Shown here piece by piece: positions 7,047-15,307 of a stretch of DNA of 64,000 bases (position 1 is its first letter; each line of letters begins with the position of its first letter). Location: NCBI RefSeq assembly GCF_006716115.1, contig NZ_VFOO01000001.1, forward strand, positions 1,922,001-1,986,000, written 5' to 3'. The notes under the pieces are model-generated. The model had not been told where the DNA came from. It saw nothing but the letters and a program-made list of their open reading frames with translations, and did no database searches. This DNA comes from Subtercola boreus (GTDB taxonomy: Bacteria > Actinomycetota > Actinomycetes > Actinomycetales > Microbacteriaceae). Position numbers and translations under genes: made by a program.

Positions 7047-9929
7047 GTGGACCATTGGCTCAGCACCATTCCTCCCGTCCTGGTTCTGCTCGTCGTGTTC
7101 GCCTTCGTCGCGGTGGAGAGCGTCGGTGTGCCGCTGCCCGGTGAGACCATCCTCGTCGCGGCGACCCTCGTCTCCCTCGGCGGTTCCGTCTCCCCGTGGG
7201 CCGTCGCGCTCGCCGGCGCTCTCGGCGCCGTCGTCGGCGACTCCCTGGGCTACGTCATCGGCCGGCGGTTCGGGGTGCGGCTGCTGTACGTGCTCGCCAG
7301 GCGCTTCCCCTCCCGGTTCAGCCCCGACCGCATCCACCGGGCCATCGGCCTGATGAACCGCTGGGGCGCCCTCGCTGTCTTCGGCGGCCGGTTCGTCGCG
7401 TTCCTCCGGGTCATCGTCGGCCCGCTGGCCGGTACGCTCCGGATGCCGTACCGCCGTTTCCTCGTCGCCAATGTGGCGGGCGCTGTCGTCTGGAGCGGGG
7501 CCGTGACCCTCGTCGTGACGATGCTCGGCCGTGCGGCGGAGGAGCTCATCCACCAGTTCACCTGGATCGCGCTGCTCGCAGTGCTCCTCGGCATCGTGGT
7601 GGTCGCGACCATCGCGGTGTACCGCTCGCGCCGACGGGCGGCAGAAACGGCGGCGGCAGTCGCCACCGTTCCCGCAACGGCCGGTACCACCGCGACAGCG
7701 ACCGGGGCCCCCGATGCTGCCACCACTGCCCCCGCCCTCACGATGAGCGACCTCTTCGAGACCGACGGAAGCCTCAGCCCCCTCGCCGCCTCGGCCGGGC
7801 TCACCCCGGGGACCGCCGGGAGCACTGCCGGCCCGGGCGTTGCGGGTATCGCGGGTGTAGGGGCCGCGCTCGGCGCTGTCTTCGCTCCCGTCGGCCTGGC
7901 CATCCGCCGCACCCCGTTCACCGCCTCGCTCCTCGGGCTCTTCCTCGTGGCGGCGGTCGCCACCGGGGCCCTCTGGGATCCGATCATCCAACGCAGCTGG
8001 TATCCCGACATCGCATACGGTGTGCCGTCGACGCTCGACGGCCGCTGGTGGACCGTCATCACGGGCACGTTCTTCGCGCGACTGCCGATCCACTACGCCA
8101 TCCTCGTTGTCGGTCTCCTCGTCGGGGTCGGCTGGGCCGAGCGCACCTTCGGCACGTTCCGCGCGTTCGGCATCTTCGCCGGTGGCCAGATCGTAGCCGT
8201 CGTGGGCACCTCGTTCTTCCTGCTCTCCGCCCGCTCGTTCGACAGCGACTGGGCCAGCGCCCTCACAACGAACTACGACGTCGGGCCCTCCGGCGGGATC
8301 TTCGCGTGCCTGGCCGCCGTCCTGGTGACGCTCCGGGCCCCGTGGCGGCTCCGGGCACGGTTCGCCCTCTTCGCCTACGTCACCGTGTCGCTCATCTACA
8401 TCGGCACCATGTCCGACATCCAGCACTTCCTCGGCGTGGTCGTCGTGATGCTGGTCGTGCCGTTCCTTCAGCCGCGCGGGAGCCGGGTCGGTCGGCCGAG
8501 CAGTCGCGAGTGGCGCATCCTGGCCTTCGCCAGCCTGGTCATCCTCGCAGTGGTCGAGGCTGTCGGCACGTTGCTCCCGTCCGACGACGCGGGCACCAGC
8601 GCCCTGGCCGGAACGAGCACCTGGATCGACGTCGCCGTCGACGTGCTCGTCATCGCCCTGATCGCGAACGGTGTGCGTCTCGGGCACCGCCTGCCCTGGG
8701 TGATCGGCGTGATCCTCGGGGTGTTCAACGTGCTCGAGTTTCTGGGCCTCGCCGTCTACGCGATCGTCGCGCGCGACTTTCCACCGAACCTGTTCGTCAC
8801 CATGACGAACTCCTCCCTCTGGATCGCGCTGCTGGTCATACTCTGGCTCGGCCGCGGCGCGTACCGGGTACCGTGGCGGCGGTCGCGTCGCATCGTTCGC
8901 CAGACGACGGATGCCCGCAGGACCCCGCTCGCCATCCTCACGAACGACGGCGGCGGCACCCTGTCCTGGATGACGATGTGGGACGAGAACCAGTACTTCG
9001 TCACCGCCGACGGCCAGAGCTTTGTGGCCTACCAGCGCCGCTCGGGCGTCGCGCTCGCCCTCGGCGACCCGATCGGCCCGGCAGACCGGCTGGGTGCGAC
9101 CATCGCCGAGTGGGTTGCCGAGTGCGAGCGGATCGGGTTGGCCCCGGCCCTGTTCTCGGTCTCCGATGCCACGCTGGCCGTCGCACCCGAGGGCTGGACG
9201 CACCTGCAGGTCGCCGAAGACACGATCATCGACCTGCCGACCCTCGAGATGACGGGAAAGAAGTGGCAGGTCATCCGTTCTGCTCTCAATCGGGCGGATC
9301 GCGAGAAGGTCACCTTCCGCATGACCACCCTCGCCGACGAGCCGTGGGAGATCGTCTCGCAGGTGCGTGCCATCTCCGAGGAGTGGGTCGGCGACAAGGC
9401 CTTGCCCGAGATGGGCTTCACCCTCGGCGGTGTCGACGAGGCGCTCGACCCGCACGTGAAGACCGCGCTGGCTCTGGATGAATCGGGCACCGTACAGGGC
9501 GTGCTGAGCTGGTTGCCCGTGTTCGGTGCCGACGACACCGTGCGCGGCTGGACCCTCGACCTGATGCGGCGGCGCGACGACGGAGCCTTCCGGCCCGTGA
9601 TGGAGTACCTGATCGCGTCGTCGTGCCTGCACTTCCAGGCCGAGGGGGCCCTGTTCGTGTCGCTCTCGGGTGCTCCCCTCGCGCACGCCGCAGGGTACGA
9701 GGCGAGCGGGATCGACGCGGTGCTCGACTCGCTCGGCAAGGTGCTGGAGCCGCTCTACGGATTCCAGTCGCTGCACAACTTCAAGACGAAGTTCAACCCG
9801 CGCTACGAACGGATGAGCCTGCTGTACCGTGACGAAGGCGACCTGCCGAAGATCGCGCTCGGGCTCACGCGGGCGTTCCTGCCGCACGAGTCGCTGCTCG
9901 GCATCGCGAAGATGGGGCTGCAGCGCTGA
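7047..9929 (+). CDS. DedA domain / rhomboid-like / lysyl-phosphatidylglycerol synthase-like (DUF2156) fusion membrane protein
   Basis: 960-residue membrane protein with three parts. Residues 1-200 are a DedA/SNARE-associated domain: the segments VESVGVPLPGETIL and GRFVAFLRVIVGPLAG are family hallmarks, and the family transports polyprenyl or phospholipid carriers. After an Ala/Thr-rich linker (about 200-285), residues 285-560 form a polytopic rhomboid-like region with GPSGG (Ser415) and QHFLG (His460), which could be a serine protease dyad. Residues 620-955 resemble the soluble DUF2156/MprF C-terminal domain, which transfers an aminoacyl group from tRNA to phosphatidylglycerol. A role in altering and flipping membrane lipid is inferred. 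The start is GTG with GGGGGAG about 10 bases upstream; longer upstream frames are unlikely. Confidence 0.8.
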   Translation: MDHWLSTIPPVLVLLVVFAFVAVESVGVPLPGETILVAATLVSLGGSVSPWAVALAGALGAVVGDSLGYVIGRRFGVRLLYVLARRFPSRFSPDRIHRAIGLMNRWGALAVFGGRFVAFLRVIVGPLAGTLRMPYRRFLVANVAGAVVWSGAVTLVVTMLGRAAEELIHQFTWIALLAVLLGIVVVATIAVYRSRRRAAETAAAVATVPATAGTTATATGAPDAATTAPALTMSDLFETDGSLSPLAASAGLTPGTAGSTAGPGVAGIAGVGAALGAVFAPVGLAIRRTPFTASLLGLFLVAAVATGALWDPIIQRSWYPDIAYGVPSTLDGRWWTVITGTFFARLPIHYAILVVGLLVGVGWAERTFGTFRAFGIFAGGQIVAVVGTSFFLLSARSFDSDWASALTTNYDVGPSGGIFACLAAVLVTLRAPWRLRARFALFAYVTVSLIYIGTMSDIQHFLGVVVVMLVVPFLQPRGSRVGRPSSREWRILAFASLVILAVVEAVGTLLPSDDAGTSALAGTSTWIDVAVDVLVIALIANGVRLGHRLPWVIGVILGVFNVLEFLGLAVYAIVARDFPPNLFVTMTNSSLWIALLVILWLGRGAYRVPWRRSRRIVRQTTDARRTPLAILTNDGGGTLSWMTMWDENQYFVTADGQSFVAYQRRSGVALALGDPIGPADRLGATIAEWVAECERIGLAPALFSVSDATLAVAPEGWTHLQVAEDTIIDLPTLEMTGKKWQVIRSALNRADREKVTFRMTTLADEPWEIVSQVRAISEEWVGDKALPEMGFTLGGVDEALDPHVKTALALDESGTVQGVLSWLPVFGADDTVRGWTLDLMRRRDDGAFRPVMEYLIASSCLHFQAEGALFVSLSGAPLAHAAGYEASGIDAVLDSLGKVLEPLYGFQSLHNFKTKFNPRYERMSLLYRDEGDLPKIALGLTRAFLPHESLLGIAKMGLQR

Positions 9930-9962
9930 CCTGCTGCCGGGCATCCGTTCACCGGGAGAAGC

Positions 9963-9968
9963 TACCCT
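9963..9968 (+). promoter_or_regulatory. Candidate -10 element of leaderless aldo/keto reductase transcript
   Basis: TACCCT, then GAAGGT, then ATG. The GAAGG is directly against the start codon and too close to serve as a ribosome binding site. Confidence 0.5.
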
Positions 9969-9974
9969 GAAGGT

Positions 9975-10976
9975 ATGGAATTCAGGTACCTCGGCAACAG
10001 CGGGCTCAAGATCTCGGAGATCACCTACGGCAACTGGCTGACCCACGGTTCGCAGGTCGAGAACGAGGTCGCACGCGCCAGTGTGGCCGCGGCGCTCGAG
10101 AACGGCATCACGACGTTCGACACCGCCGATGCGTACGCCGCGACCGCTGCGGAGAAGGTGCTCGGCAAGGCGCTGAAGAACGAGCGGCGATCATCCATCG
10201 AGATCTTCACGAAGGTCTACTTCCCGACCGGCTCCGGCCCGAACGACACCGGTCTCAGCCGGAAGCACATCATGGAGTCGATCGAGGGTTCGCTGACCCG
10301 GCTCCGCACCGACTACGTCGACCTCTACCAGGCGCACCGCTACGACTACGAGACGCCCCTCGAGGAGACGATGACCGCATTCGCCGACATCGTGCGCCAG
10401 GGCAAGGCGCTCTACATCGGGGTGAGCGAGTGGACGGCGGCGCAGATCCGCGAGGCGGCATCGCTCGCCCACCGGCTCGGCTTCCAACTCGTCTCGAACC
10501 AGCCGCAGTACTCGATGCTCTGGCGCGTGATCGAGGCCGAGGTGGTGCCCGCCTCCGTCGAGGCCGGCATCTCGCAGATCGTCTGGTCCCCCGTCGCCGG
10601 CGGTGCGCTCAGCGGCAAGTACAAGCCGGGTGCTCCGGTACCCGAAGGATCGCGCGCGACCGATACGAAAGGCGGCTCGCAGTTCATGACCCGCTGGCTC
10701 GACGACGACACGCTCACCCGGGTGCAGAAGCTCCAGCCGATCGCCGACGAAGCCGGGCTCACCATGGCGCAGCTCGCGGTGGCGTGGGTGCTGCAGAACC
10801 CCAACGTCGCCTCGGCGATCATCGGGGCATCCAAACCCGAACAGATCGCGTCGAACGTCGCCGCCGCAGGGGTGAAGCTCGAAGCCGGGCAGCTCACGGC
10901 GATCGATGAGGCGCTCGGCGACCTCGTCACGCGCGACCCCGCGCTGACCGTGTCACCGGCCGCGCGGATCGGCTAG
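9975..10976 (+). CDS. Aldo/keto reductase (KCNAB-like family)
   Basis: 333-residue NADPH-dependent oxidoreductase with a TIM barrel, cytoplasmic. The catalytic tetrad can be read as Asp and Tyr in FDTADAYAAT, Lys in IFTKVYFP and His in YQAHRYD. The late motif ASAIIGASKPEQI is the cofactor-binding signature. The order and length match the voltage-gated potassium channel beta-subunit-like branch. The substrate cannot be predicted. The gene stands alone on the plus strand, followed after 12 bases by a small membrane-protein gene that may share its transcript. Confidence 0.88.
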   Translation: MEFRYLGNSGLKISEITYGNWLTHGSQVENEVARASVAAALENGITTFDTADAYAATAAEKVLGKALKNERRSSIEIFTKVYFPTGSGPNDTGLSRKHIMESIEGSLTRLRTDYVDLYQAHRYDYETPLEETMTAFADIVRQGKALYIGVSEWTAAQIREAASLAHRLGFQLVSNQPQYSMLWRVIEAEVVPASVEAGISQIVWSPVAGGALSGKYKPGAPVPEGSRATDTKGGSQFMTRWLDDDTLTRVQKLQPIADEAGLTMAQLAVAWVLQNPNVASAIIGASKPEQIASNVAAAGVKLEAGQLTAIDEALGDLVTRDPALTVSPAARIG

Positions 10977-10988
10977 GCGGGGCTTCGG

Positions 10989-11225
10989 ATGGATCGCGCC
11001 ACACGTTTCTCCCTGCTCGGGCTTCTCGGGTCGTTCATCACCGTCGCCGCGGCGGTCGCGAGCGCCGTCACGCACGGCGCCTACGGCACGGTGTTCCTCA
11101 TCATCATGCTCGCGGGCATCGTGTTCGCGGCGGTGATGGTGGTCTCGGCGCGCCTCGAGCGTCGCCGCATCCGCAAGCTGTCGGAGCCGCCGAAGCCCCT
11201 CCCGCCCACGATGCGCTTCCGCTAG
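10989..11225 (+). CDS. Small membrane protein of unknown function
   Basis: 78 residues with two hydrophobic helices (about 7-27 and 33-53) followed by a basic tail beginning RLERRRIRK, so the tail should face the cytoplasm. No family is recognised. It follows the aldo/keto reductase gene by 12 bases, which suggests co-transcription. A large palindrome (11352-11393) lies downstream before the convergent gene. Confidence 0.6.
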   Translation: MDRATRFSLLGLLGSFITVAAAVASAVTHGAYGTVFLIIMLAGIVFAAVMVVSARLERRRIRKLSEPPKPLPPTMRFR

Positions 11226-11351
11226 CGGCGGCCGCGGCTCCGCCCCCGCGCCCGCGCGGCAGGCGCCTGGGCGCTCGCTCGTTGCGCCGGCCGCGACGCC
11301 CGCACGCCACCTGCGCGCGCCACTCGCCACCTCGACGGGTTCCGCTACGGA

Positions 11352-11393
11352 TTGTCGCTTCCGCGCCTGCGCGCGCACGCGCGGAAGCGACAA
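11352..11393. terminator. Palindrome between convergent genes; probable bidirectional terminator
   Basis: Perfect 15-bp arms, TTGTCGCTTCCGCGC at 11352-11366 and its complement at 11379-11393, with a 12-base loop. A long U tract is missing. It is unrelated in sequence to the two palindrome families elsewhere in the window, but occupies the same kind of place, between two converging genes. Confidence 0.65.
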
Positions 11394-11448
11394 ACTGCGG
11401 CGGGAGCGCGGGCGGCGCGGCGCGGGGCTACGGCGCGGCGCGGGCGGG

Positions 11449-12381
11449 CTACGCCTCCGTGCGGCTGGAGCGCTCGGCGGCGGCGAGGCGGGCCAGGCGC
11501 TTCCGAGCCTGCGTCGCACTCGGCTCGTCGTGGCCGAGCATGTTGCCGATGACGCCGAGCATCGCCGCCGTCGACGCGCGGGCCGGCAGCGTCAGAGGGC
11601 CAAGTCGCGCGGGTCCGAGCCCGAGCATGTCGCGATACAGCGGCGGAATCGACGACACCGCCCCGTTGAAGAGCACCGCGTAGCCGGGCATCATCCCCTT
11701 GCCGAGCGGCGGGCGACGGATGAACTGCAGCGCCTCCGCGACCCGTTCGTCGCTCTTCAACACCCCCGCGTCGTAGAACGCCCGCAGTTGTGCAGCCAGC
11801 TCCGCCTCCGAACGGGGCGGATTCGGCACGCCCATCAGCTCCCCCGCTTTCGCCCACTCGCGCACATACGCGTCGGGTCCGCCCGGGATCGGAGTGCTCC
11901 AGAGCTTCGCGGTCGCGAGGAAGGAGTCGGTGAACGCCAGGTGCACCCACGACAGCAGCTCCGGATCGTTCGCCGAATACGGCTTCTCGATGTCCTTCGC
12001 ATCGAGGTAGGTGCCGCGCACCTTCTCGTGCAACTTCAACACCCAGTTCGTCGTGCCCACGGCGGTGGCGGTGTCCGCATAGCTGACCGTGAAGATCCAG
12101 CGGATGGTGCCGGCCAGCCGCCCGAGCGGATCCTCCTTGTACCGCGACCAGTCGTGCACCCCGGCCATCGCCCCAGGGTGGAGCGCCTGCATGAGCAGTG
12201 CACGCACCCCCGCGACGATCGTCGCGGTCTGACCGTGCACAGCCCACGTCGCCGAGTCCGGCGCGAAGAAGCCGGCGTCGTCGCCGTTCTGCAGGTCGAG
12301 CACCCACTGGGGCTGGCCTTCGGGCTGGTTGGTGAAGATCGAGCGCAGTCGGTTGCGCATGGCTTCGGGGAAAATGCTCAC
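11449..12381 (-). CDS. Oxygenase MpaB family protein (DUF2236)
   Basis: 310-residue protein with the DUF2236/MpaB pattern: ALLMQALHPGAMAGVHDWS, WIFTVSYADTATA and AFTDSFLATAKLW. The family includes haem-dependent oxygenases such as latex-clearing protein and MpaB; the conserved His in ALHPGAMAG and other His residues would be ligands. The start is GTG 12381. GACACT lies exactly 6 bases upstream, with the spacer GGAGGG abutting the start as in dinB. ATG at 12360 is the alternative. It lies 136 bases downstream of the polyketide synthase operon on the same strand, so a role on the same product is possible but unproven. Confidence 0.75.
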   Translation of the reverse strand: MSIFPEAMRNRLRSIFTNQPEGQPQWVLDLQNGDDAGFFAPDSATWAVHGQTATIVAGVRALLMQALHPGAMAGVHDWSRYKEDPLGRLAGTIRWIFTVSYADTATAVGTTNWVLKLHEKVRGTYLDAKDIEKPYSANDPELLSWVHLAFTDSFLATAKLWSTPIPGGPDAYVREWAKAGELMGVPNPPRSEAELAAQLRAFYDAGVLKSDERVAEALQFIRRPPLGKGMMPGYAVLFNGAVSSIPPLYRDMLGLGPARLGPLTLPARASTAAMLGVIGNMLGHDEPSATQARKRLARLAAAERSSRTEA

Positions 12382-12456
12382 CCCTCCAGTGTCTCCCGGC
12401 TCCGCGACGTCGCCGCACCCTTGACGCGGGACTCCCAGCAGGCTCCGGGCGTGCGG

Positions 12457-12528
12457 GCACAGCTCACCGCGCGGGCACGACTCAGCGTTCGAGCACGACT
12501 CAGCGTGCACGCACGACTCAGCGCGCGA
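12457..12528. repeat. 18-bp tandem repeat spanning a stop codon
   Basis: Three copies of an 18-base unit beginning GCACGACTCAGCG at 12475, 12493 and 12511, preceded by a degenerate fourth (12457-12474). The TGA of the flavoprotein gene (12518-12520, minus strand) lies inside the last unit. The region therefore looks like a recent expansion from the 3' end of that gene into the spacer before the MpaB gene. Confidence 0.75.
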
Positions 12529-13612
12529 TGACCTCGACCGCCGCGGAGAAGAGCCCGGGCATCCGCTCGCCGACCGGCACGATCATCCGGCGCACCGGTG
12601 ACTGCGAAGCGAGCAGCAGCCCCGCGGTGAACCGGTTGGCGCTGCCGGATGCCCGCCGCCACTCCCGTTCGTACTGAGCCGCCGCGCGAGCACCGACGCC
12701 GCGCGCACCCGCTCCGACCGCCTCGCCCTCCGGCGTGTCGTGAGCGCCCGCGATCACCCGCACCGCAGCCGCGGCCTGGGCGAACCCGATCCGCATGCCC
12801 TCGCCGGTCAGGGCGTCGAGGTACCCCGAGGCGTCGCCCGCCAGCAGCACCCGGCCCGACGCGTGCGCCTTCACCCGCTGCCGGAGCGGCCCGGCGCCGG
12901 CGACAGGCCCGGCAGGCTCTGCGCCGTTCAGGCGTTCGGCGAGCTCGGGGATGCGCGCCAGTTCGCCCTCGTAGTCCATCCCGCGCGGCCCGAGCATCGC
13001 GACGCCGATCAGCCCCTCGGCGACCGGGGTCACGTAGACCTCCACCCCGCCGCTCCAGAACACCTCGACGGCGTCGCTCCACGGTGCCAGGCGGTAGTGC
13101 CGGCGGAGCCCGTAACGCCTGGCCCGGGCAGCCGGCACCTCCAGCCCGACGAGCCGCCGGATGCCTGAGTGCAGCCCATCGCAGCCGATCAGCCACCGGC
13201 TCCGGATGCCCGATCCGTCACCGAGCGTGACGCCGACCCCCCGGGCATCCTGCGCCACCTCGACGACCCTGCCCTCGAGCCGCTCGACACCGAGCTCGGC
13301 CGCCCTCTCATGGAGCGCGCGGGACAGCTCGGTGCGGCGCACACCGCGACCGGATGCTCCGCGAAAAAGGTGCTGCGCCGCACGAGCGCCATCGTGGTAT
13401 CCGATCCCGGCGATCGGATGCCCGTGCGGGCGCACTCCGAGCCGTTCGAGCTCAGCGAGGGCGCCCGGCATGAGTCCCTCACCGCACGCCTTGTCGACCG
13501 GGCCGGTGCGCGGTTCGACGACGAGCACACGCAGACCGGCCAGGCGCGCACCGATCGCCGCAGCCAGCCCCACGGGTCCGCCGCCGACCACGAGCACATC
13601 CGGATTCTGCAT
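12518..13612 (-). CDS. FAD-dependent oxidoreductase (geranylgeranyl reductase/aromatic hydroxylase-like)
   Basis: 364-residue flavoprotein. The dinucleotide-binding motif VLVVGGGPVGLAAAIGARLA is at residues 5-24. ACGEGLMPGAL follows near residue 45, and the second FAD motif VLLAGDASGYLDALTGEGM lies in the C-terminal half. It is the third gene of a minus-strand operon with a type III polyketide synthase and an ICMT-type methyltransferase. The same set of activities occurs in the Streptomyces griseus srsABC phenolic-lipid operon, where the flavoprotein hydroxylates the methylated resorcinol. The start is ATG 13612 with GAGGAGAG five bases upstream, 10 bases after the methyltransferase stop. Confidence 0.82.
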   Translation of the reverse strand: MQNPDVLVVGGGPVGLAAAIGARLAGLRVLVVEPRTGPVDKACGEGLMPGALAELERLGVRPHGHPIAGIGYHDGARAAQHLFRGASGRGVRRTELSRALHERAAELGVERLEGRVVEVAQDARGVGVTLGDGSGIRSRWLIGCDGLHSGIRRLVGLEVPAARARRYGLRRHYRLAPWSDAVEVFWSGGVEVYVTPVAEGLIGVAMLGPRGMDYEGELARIPELAERLNGAEPAGPVAGAGPLRQRVKAHASGRVLLAGDASGYLDALTGEGMRIGFAQAAAAVRVIAGAHDTPEGEAVGAGARGVGARAAAQYEREWRRASGSANRFTAGLLLASQSPVRRMIVPVGERMPGLFSAAVEVIAR

Positions 13613-13622
13613 GCGTCTCTCC

Positions 13623-14156
13623 TCAGCCCTCGCGAACACCCTGGCTGAGCCCGAACGCCAGCGCCCGCTCCTCCGTCGGGATGCGGAACCGCACCAGCAG
13701 CACGAGGTTGACCACCGAGAACACCAGCGCGGTGATCCAGGCGGTGTAGACGAGCGGCAACGCAACCCCCTCGGCGACGACCGCGACGTAATTCGGGTGC
13801 CGCAGGAACCGGTACGGCCCCCGATCGACCAGCGGGAGGCCCGGAACGATGATCACGCGAGTGTTCCAACGCGGCCCGAGCGTACCGATGCACCACCACC
13901 GGAGACCCTGGCAGGCGAGCGCGACGACCAGCATCGGCCACCCGAGCCACGGGAGGAACACCCGATGCAGCAGGAAGACCTCGAGCAGGGAGGCCAGCAG
14001 CATTCCCGTGTGCAGGCTGACCATGAACGGGAAGTGGTTGCGGCCGAACTCGACTCCCCCACGGGCGAACGCCCAGCTGGCGTTCCGCGTGGAGACCCGC
14101 AGTTCGACCAGCCGTTCGACACCCGTGGCGAGGATGAGCGCGGCGTAGAACAGCAT
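13623..14156 (-). CDS. Isoprenylcysteine carboxyl methyltransferase (ICMT)-family membrane methyltransferase
   Basis: 177-residue protein with about five hydrophobic helices. It contains the ICMT C-terminal signature GPYRFLRHPNYVAVVAE, the methyl-donor-binding segment of integral-membrane methyltransferases. Bacteria lack prenylated CaaX proteins, so the substrate is something else. In Bacillus (BpsB) an ICMT-family enzyme encoded next to a type III polyketide synthase methylates alkylpyrones, and an equivalent role here is the best inference. Its ATG overlaps the polyketide synthase stop by one base (TGATG), indicating coupled translation. Confidence 0.85.
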   Translation of the reverse strand: MLFYAALILATGVERLVELRVSTRNASWAFARGGVEFGRNHFPFMVSLHTGMLLASLLEVFLLHRVFLPWLGWPMLVVALACQGLRWWCIGTLGPRWNTRVIIVPGLPLVDRGPYRFLRHPNYVAVVAEGVALPLVYTAWITALVFSVVNLVLLVRFRIPTEERALAFGLSQGVREG

Positions 14157-15235
14157 CAGCTTGTCTCAGGCCACTGCAACAGCACGATCTCGGCGCACAC
14201 TCCAGGGCCGAGAGCGAAGAGCAGTCCGAGGCTCCCCGAGTCGAAATGGCCCCGTTCGAGCGTCATCGCCAGGACATCGAGAATGGATGCCGAGGACATG
14301 TTGCCCTTCTGGGCCATCGACTCCCAGCTGATGTCGAGGGCGTCTTCGGGCAGGGAGAGCGCGGAGGCGAAGGACTGCAGCACGCGGGGGCCTCCCGGGT
14401 GCGCGAGCCAGACGTCGATGTCGTCCACCGCGCAGCCGTGCTCCTCCAGGAAGCCGACCACATCAGCGTCGAAATGCTCGTCGATGACGTCGGCGACCCC
14501 CGCCGTGAGTACGATCCGGAAGCCGCTCTCCCCCGGGTTGAAGCCCAGCACGCTCTCGGTGCCGGGGTACAACCGGCTGCGCGAGTCGAGCACATCGGGT
14601 CCCTGCCCGGGCAGGGTCTTCGCGCGCTCGTCCCCCACCATCACGACGGCGGCCGCGCCATCGCCGAACAGACCGCTCGCGACCAGGTTCGCCATCGAGT
14701 CGTCGCCGCGTTGCACGGTCAGTGAGCAGAGTTCGACGGAGACGAGGAGCGCGACGGCATCCGGCTGACCCAGCAGGTAGTCGTTGAGCCGGGCGATGCC
14801 CGCGGCGCCTGCGACGCAGCCGAGGCCGAACATGGGCACGCGTTTGACATCGGAACGGAAGCCGAGGCGGAGCGCGAGCAGCGCATCGACCGAGGGAGCG
14901 GAGATGCCGGTCACCGACGTGAAGATGACGTAGTCCACGTCTTCGGGTGCGAGAGCAGCTTTCGCCAGTGCCGCTGTGACGGCCTTCTCGGCGAGTTCGA
15001 CGGCTGCGCCGATGAACAGATTGTTGGTGAGCGTGAAGTTCAGGTCGCTCTCGCGGTACCAGTCGTAGGGCATGACCAGGTGTCGCCGGTCGACCCTGCT
15101 GTTCGCGTGGAGCCGGTTCAACAGGGCTCGTTTCGCGGGATCAGAAGTGATGAGCGGACCGAGGAGTTCGGTGATCTCGGACTGAGTGTAGGACTGTGGC
15201 GGGAAGGCAGTGGCGACCCCCGAGATGCGTGGCAT
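14156..15235 (-). CDS. Type III polyketide synthase (chalcone synthase-like)
   Basis: 359-residue thiolase-fold homodimer subunit that condenses malonyl-CoA units onto an acyl starter. The catalytic triad is Cys140 (MFGLGCVAGAAG), His279 (WLAHPGG) and Asn312 (QKGNMSS). The spacings of 139 and 33 residues are the same as in plant chalcone synthase. With the following methyltransferase and flavoprotein it forms an operon like those making alkylresorcinol, alkylpyrone or alkylquinone lipids; the true starter and product cannot be read from sequence. No ribosome binding site precedes the ATG, but TAGCGT lies exactly 6 bases upstream, so the operon mRNA is probably leaderless. Confidence 0.92.
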   Translation of the reverse strand: MPRISGVATAFPPQSYTQSEITELLGPLITSDPAKRALLNRLHANSRVDRRHLVMPYDWYRESDLNFTLTNNLFIGAAVELAEKAVTAALAKAALAPEDVDYVIFTSVTGISAPSVDALLALRLGFRSDVKRVPMFGLGCVAGAAGIARLNDYLLGQPDAVALLVSVELCSLTVQRGDDSMANLVASGLFGDGAAAVVMVGDERAKTLPGQGPDVLDSRSRLYPGTESVLGFNPGESGFRIVLTAGVADVIDEHFDADVVGFLEEHGCAVDDIDVWLAHPGGPRVLQSFASALSLPEDALDISWESMAQKGNMSSASILDVLAMTLERGHFDSGSLGLLFALGPGVCAEIVLLQWPETS

Positions 15236-15241
15236 TTTTGC

Positions 15242-15247
15242 ACGCTA
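15242..15247 (-). promoter_or_regulatory. Candidate -10 element of the polyketide synthase operon
   Basis: TAGCGT, then GCAAAA, then ATG on the minus strand; a leaderless arrangement. Confidence 0.55.
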
Positions 15248-15307
15248 CCACGAGCGGGGCGAGCATCCTGCGGCTGACCGGCGCGACGAACCTGTGCTAA
15301 GCCGGAG

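Noticed and set aside
6981-10046. A 1021-codon open frame on the minus strand opposite the DedA/lysyltransferase fusion gene
   Set aside because: Its sequence is a low-complexity mix of Arg, Gly, Glu and Asp that arises from the wobble-position GC bias of the plus-strand gene. It has no domain, and the opposite strand encodes clear protein families.
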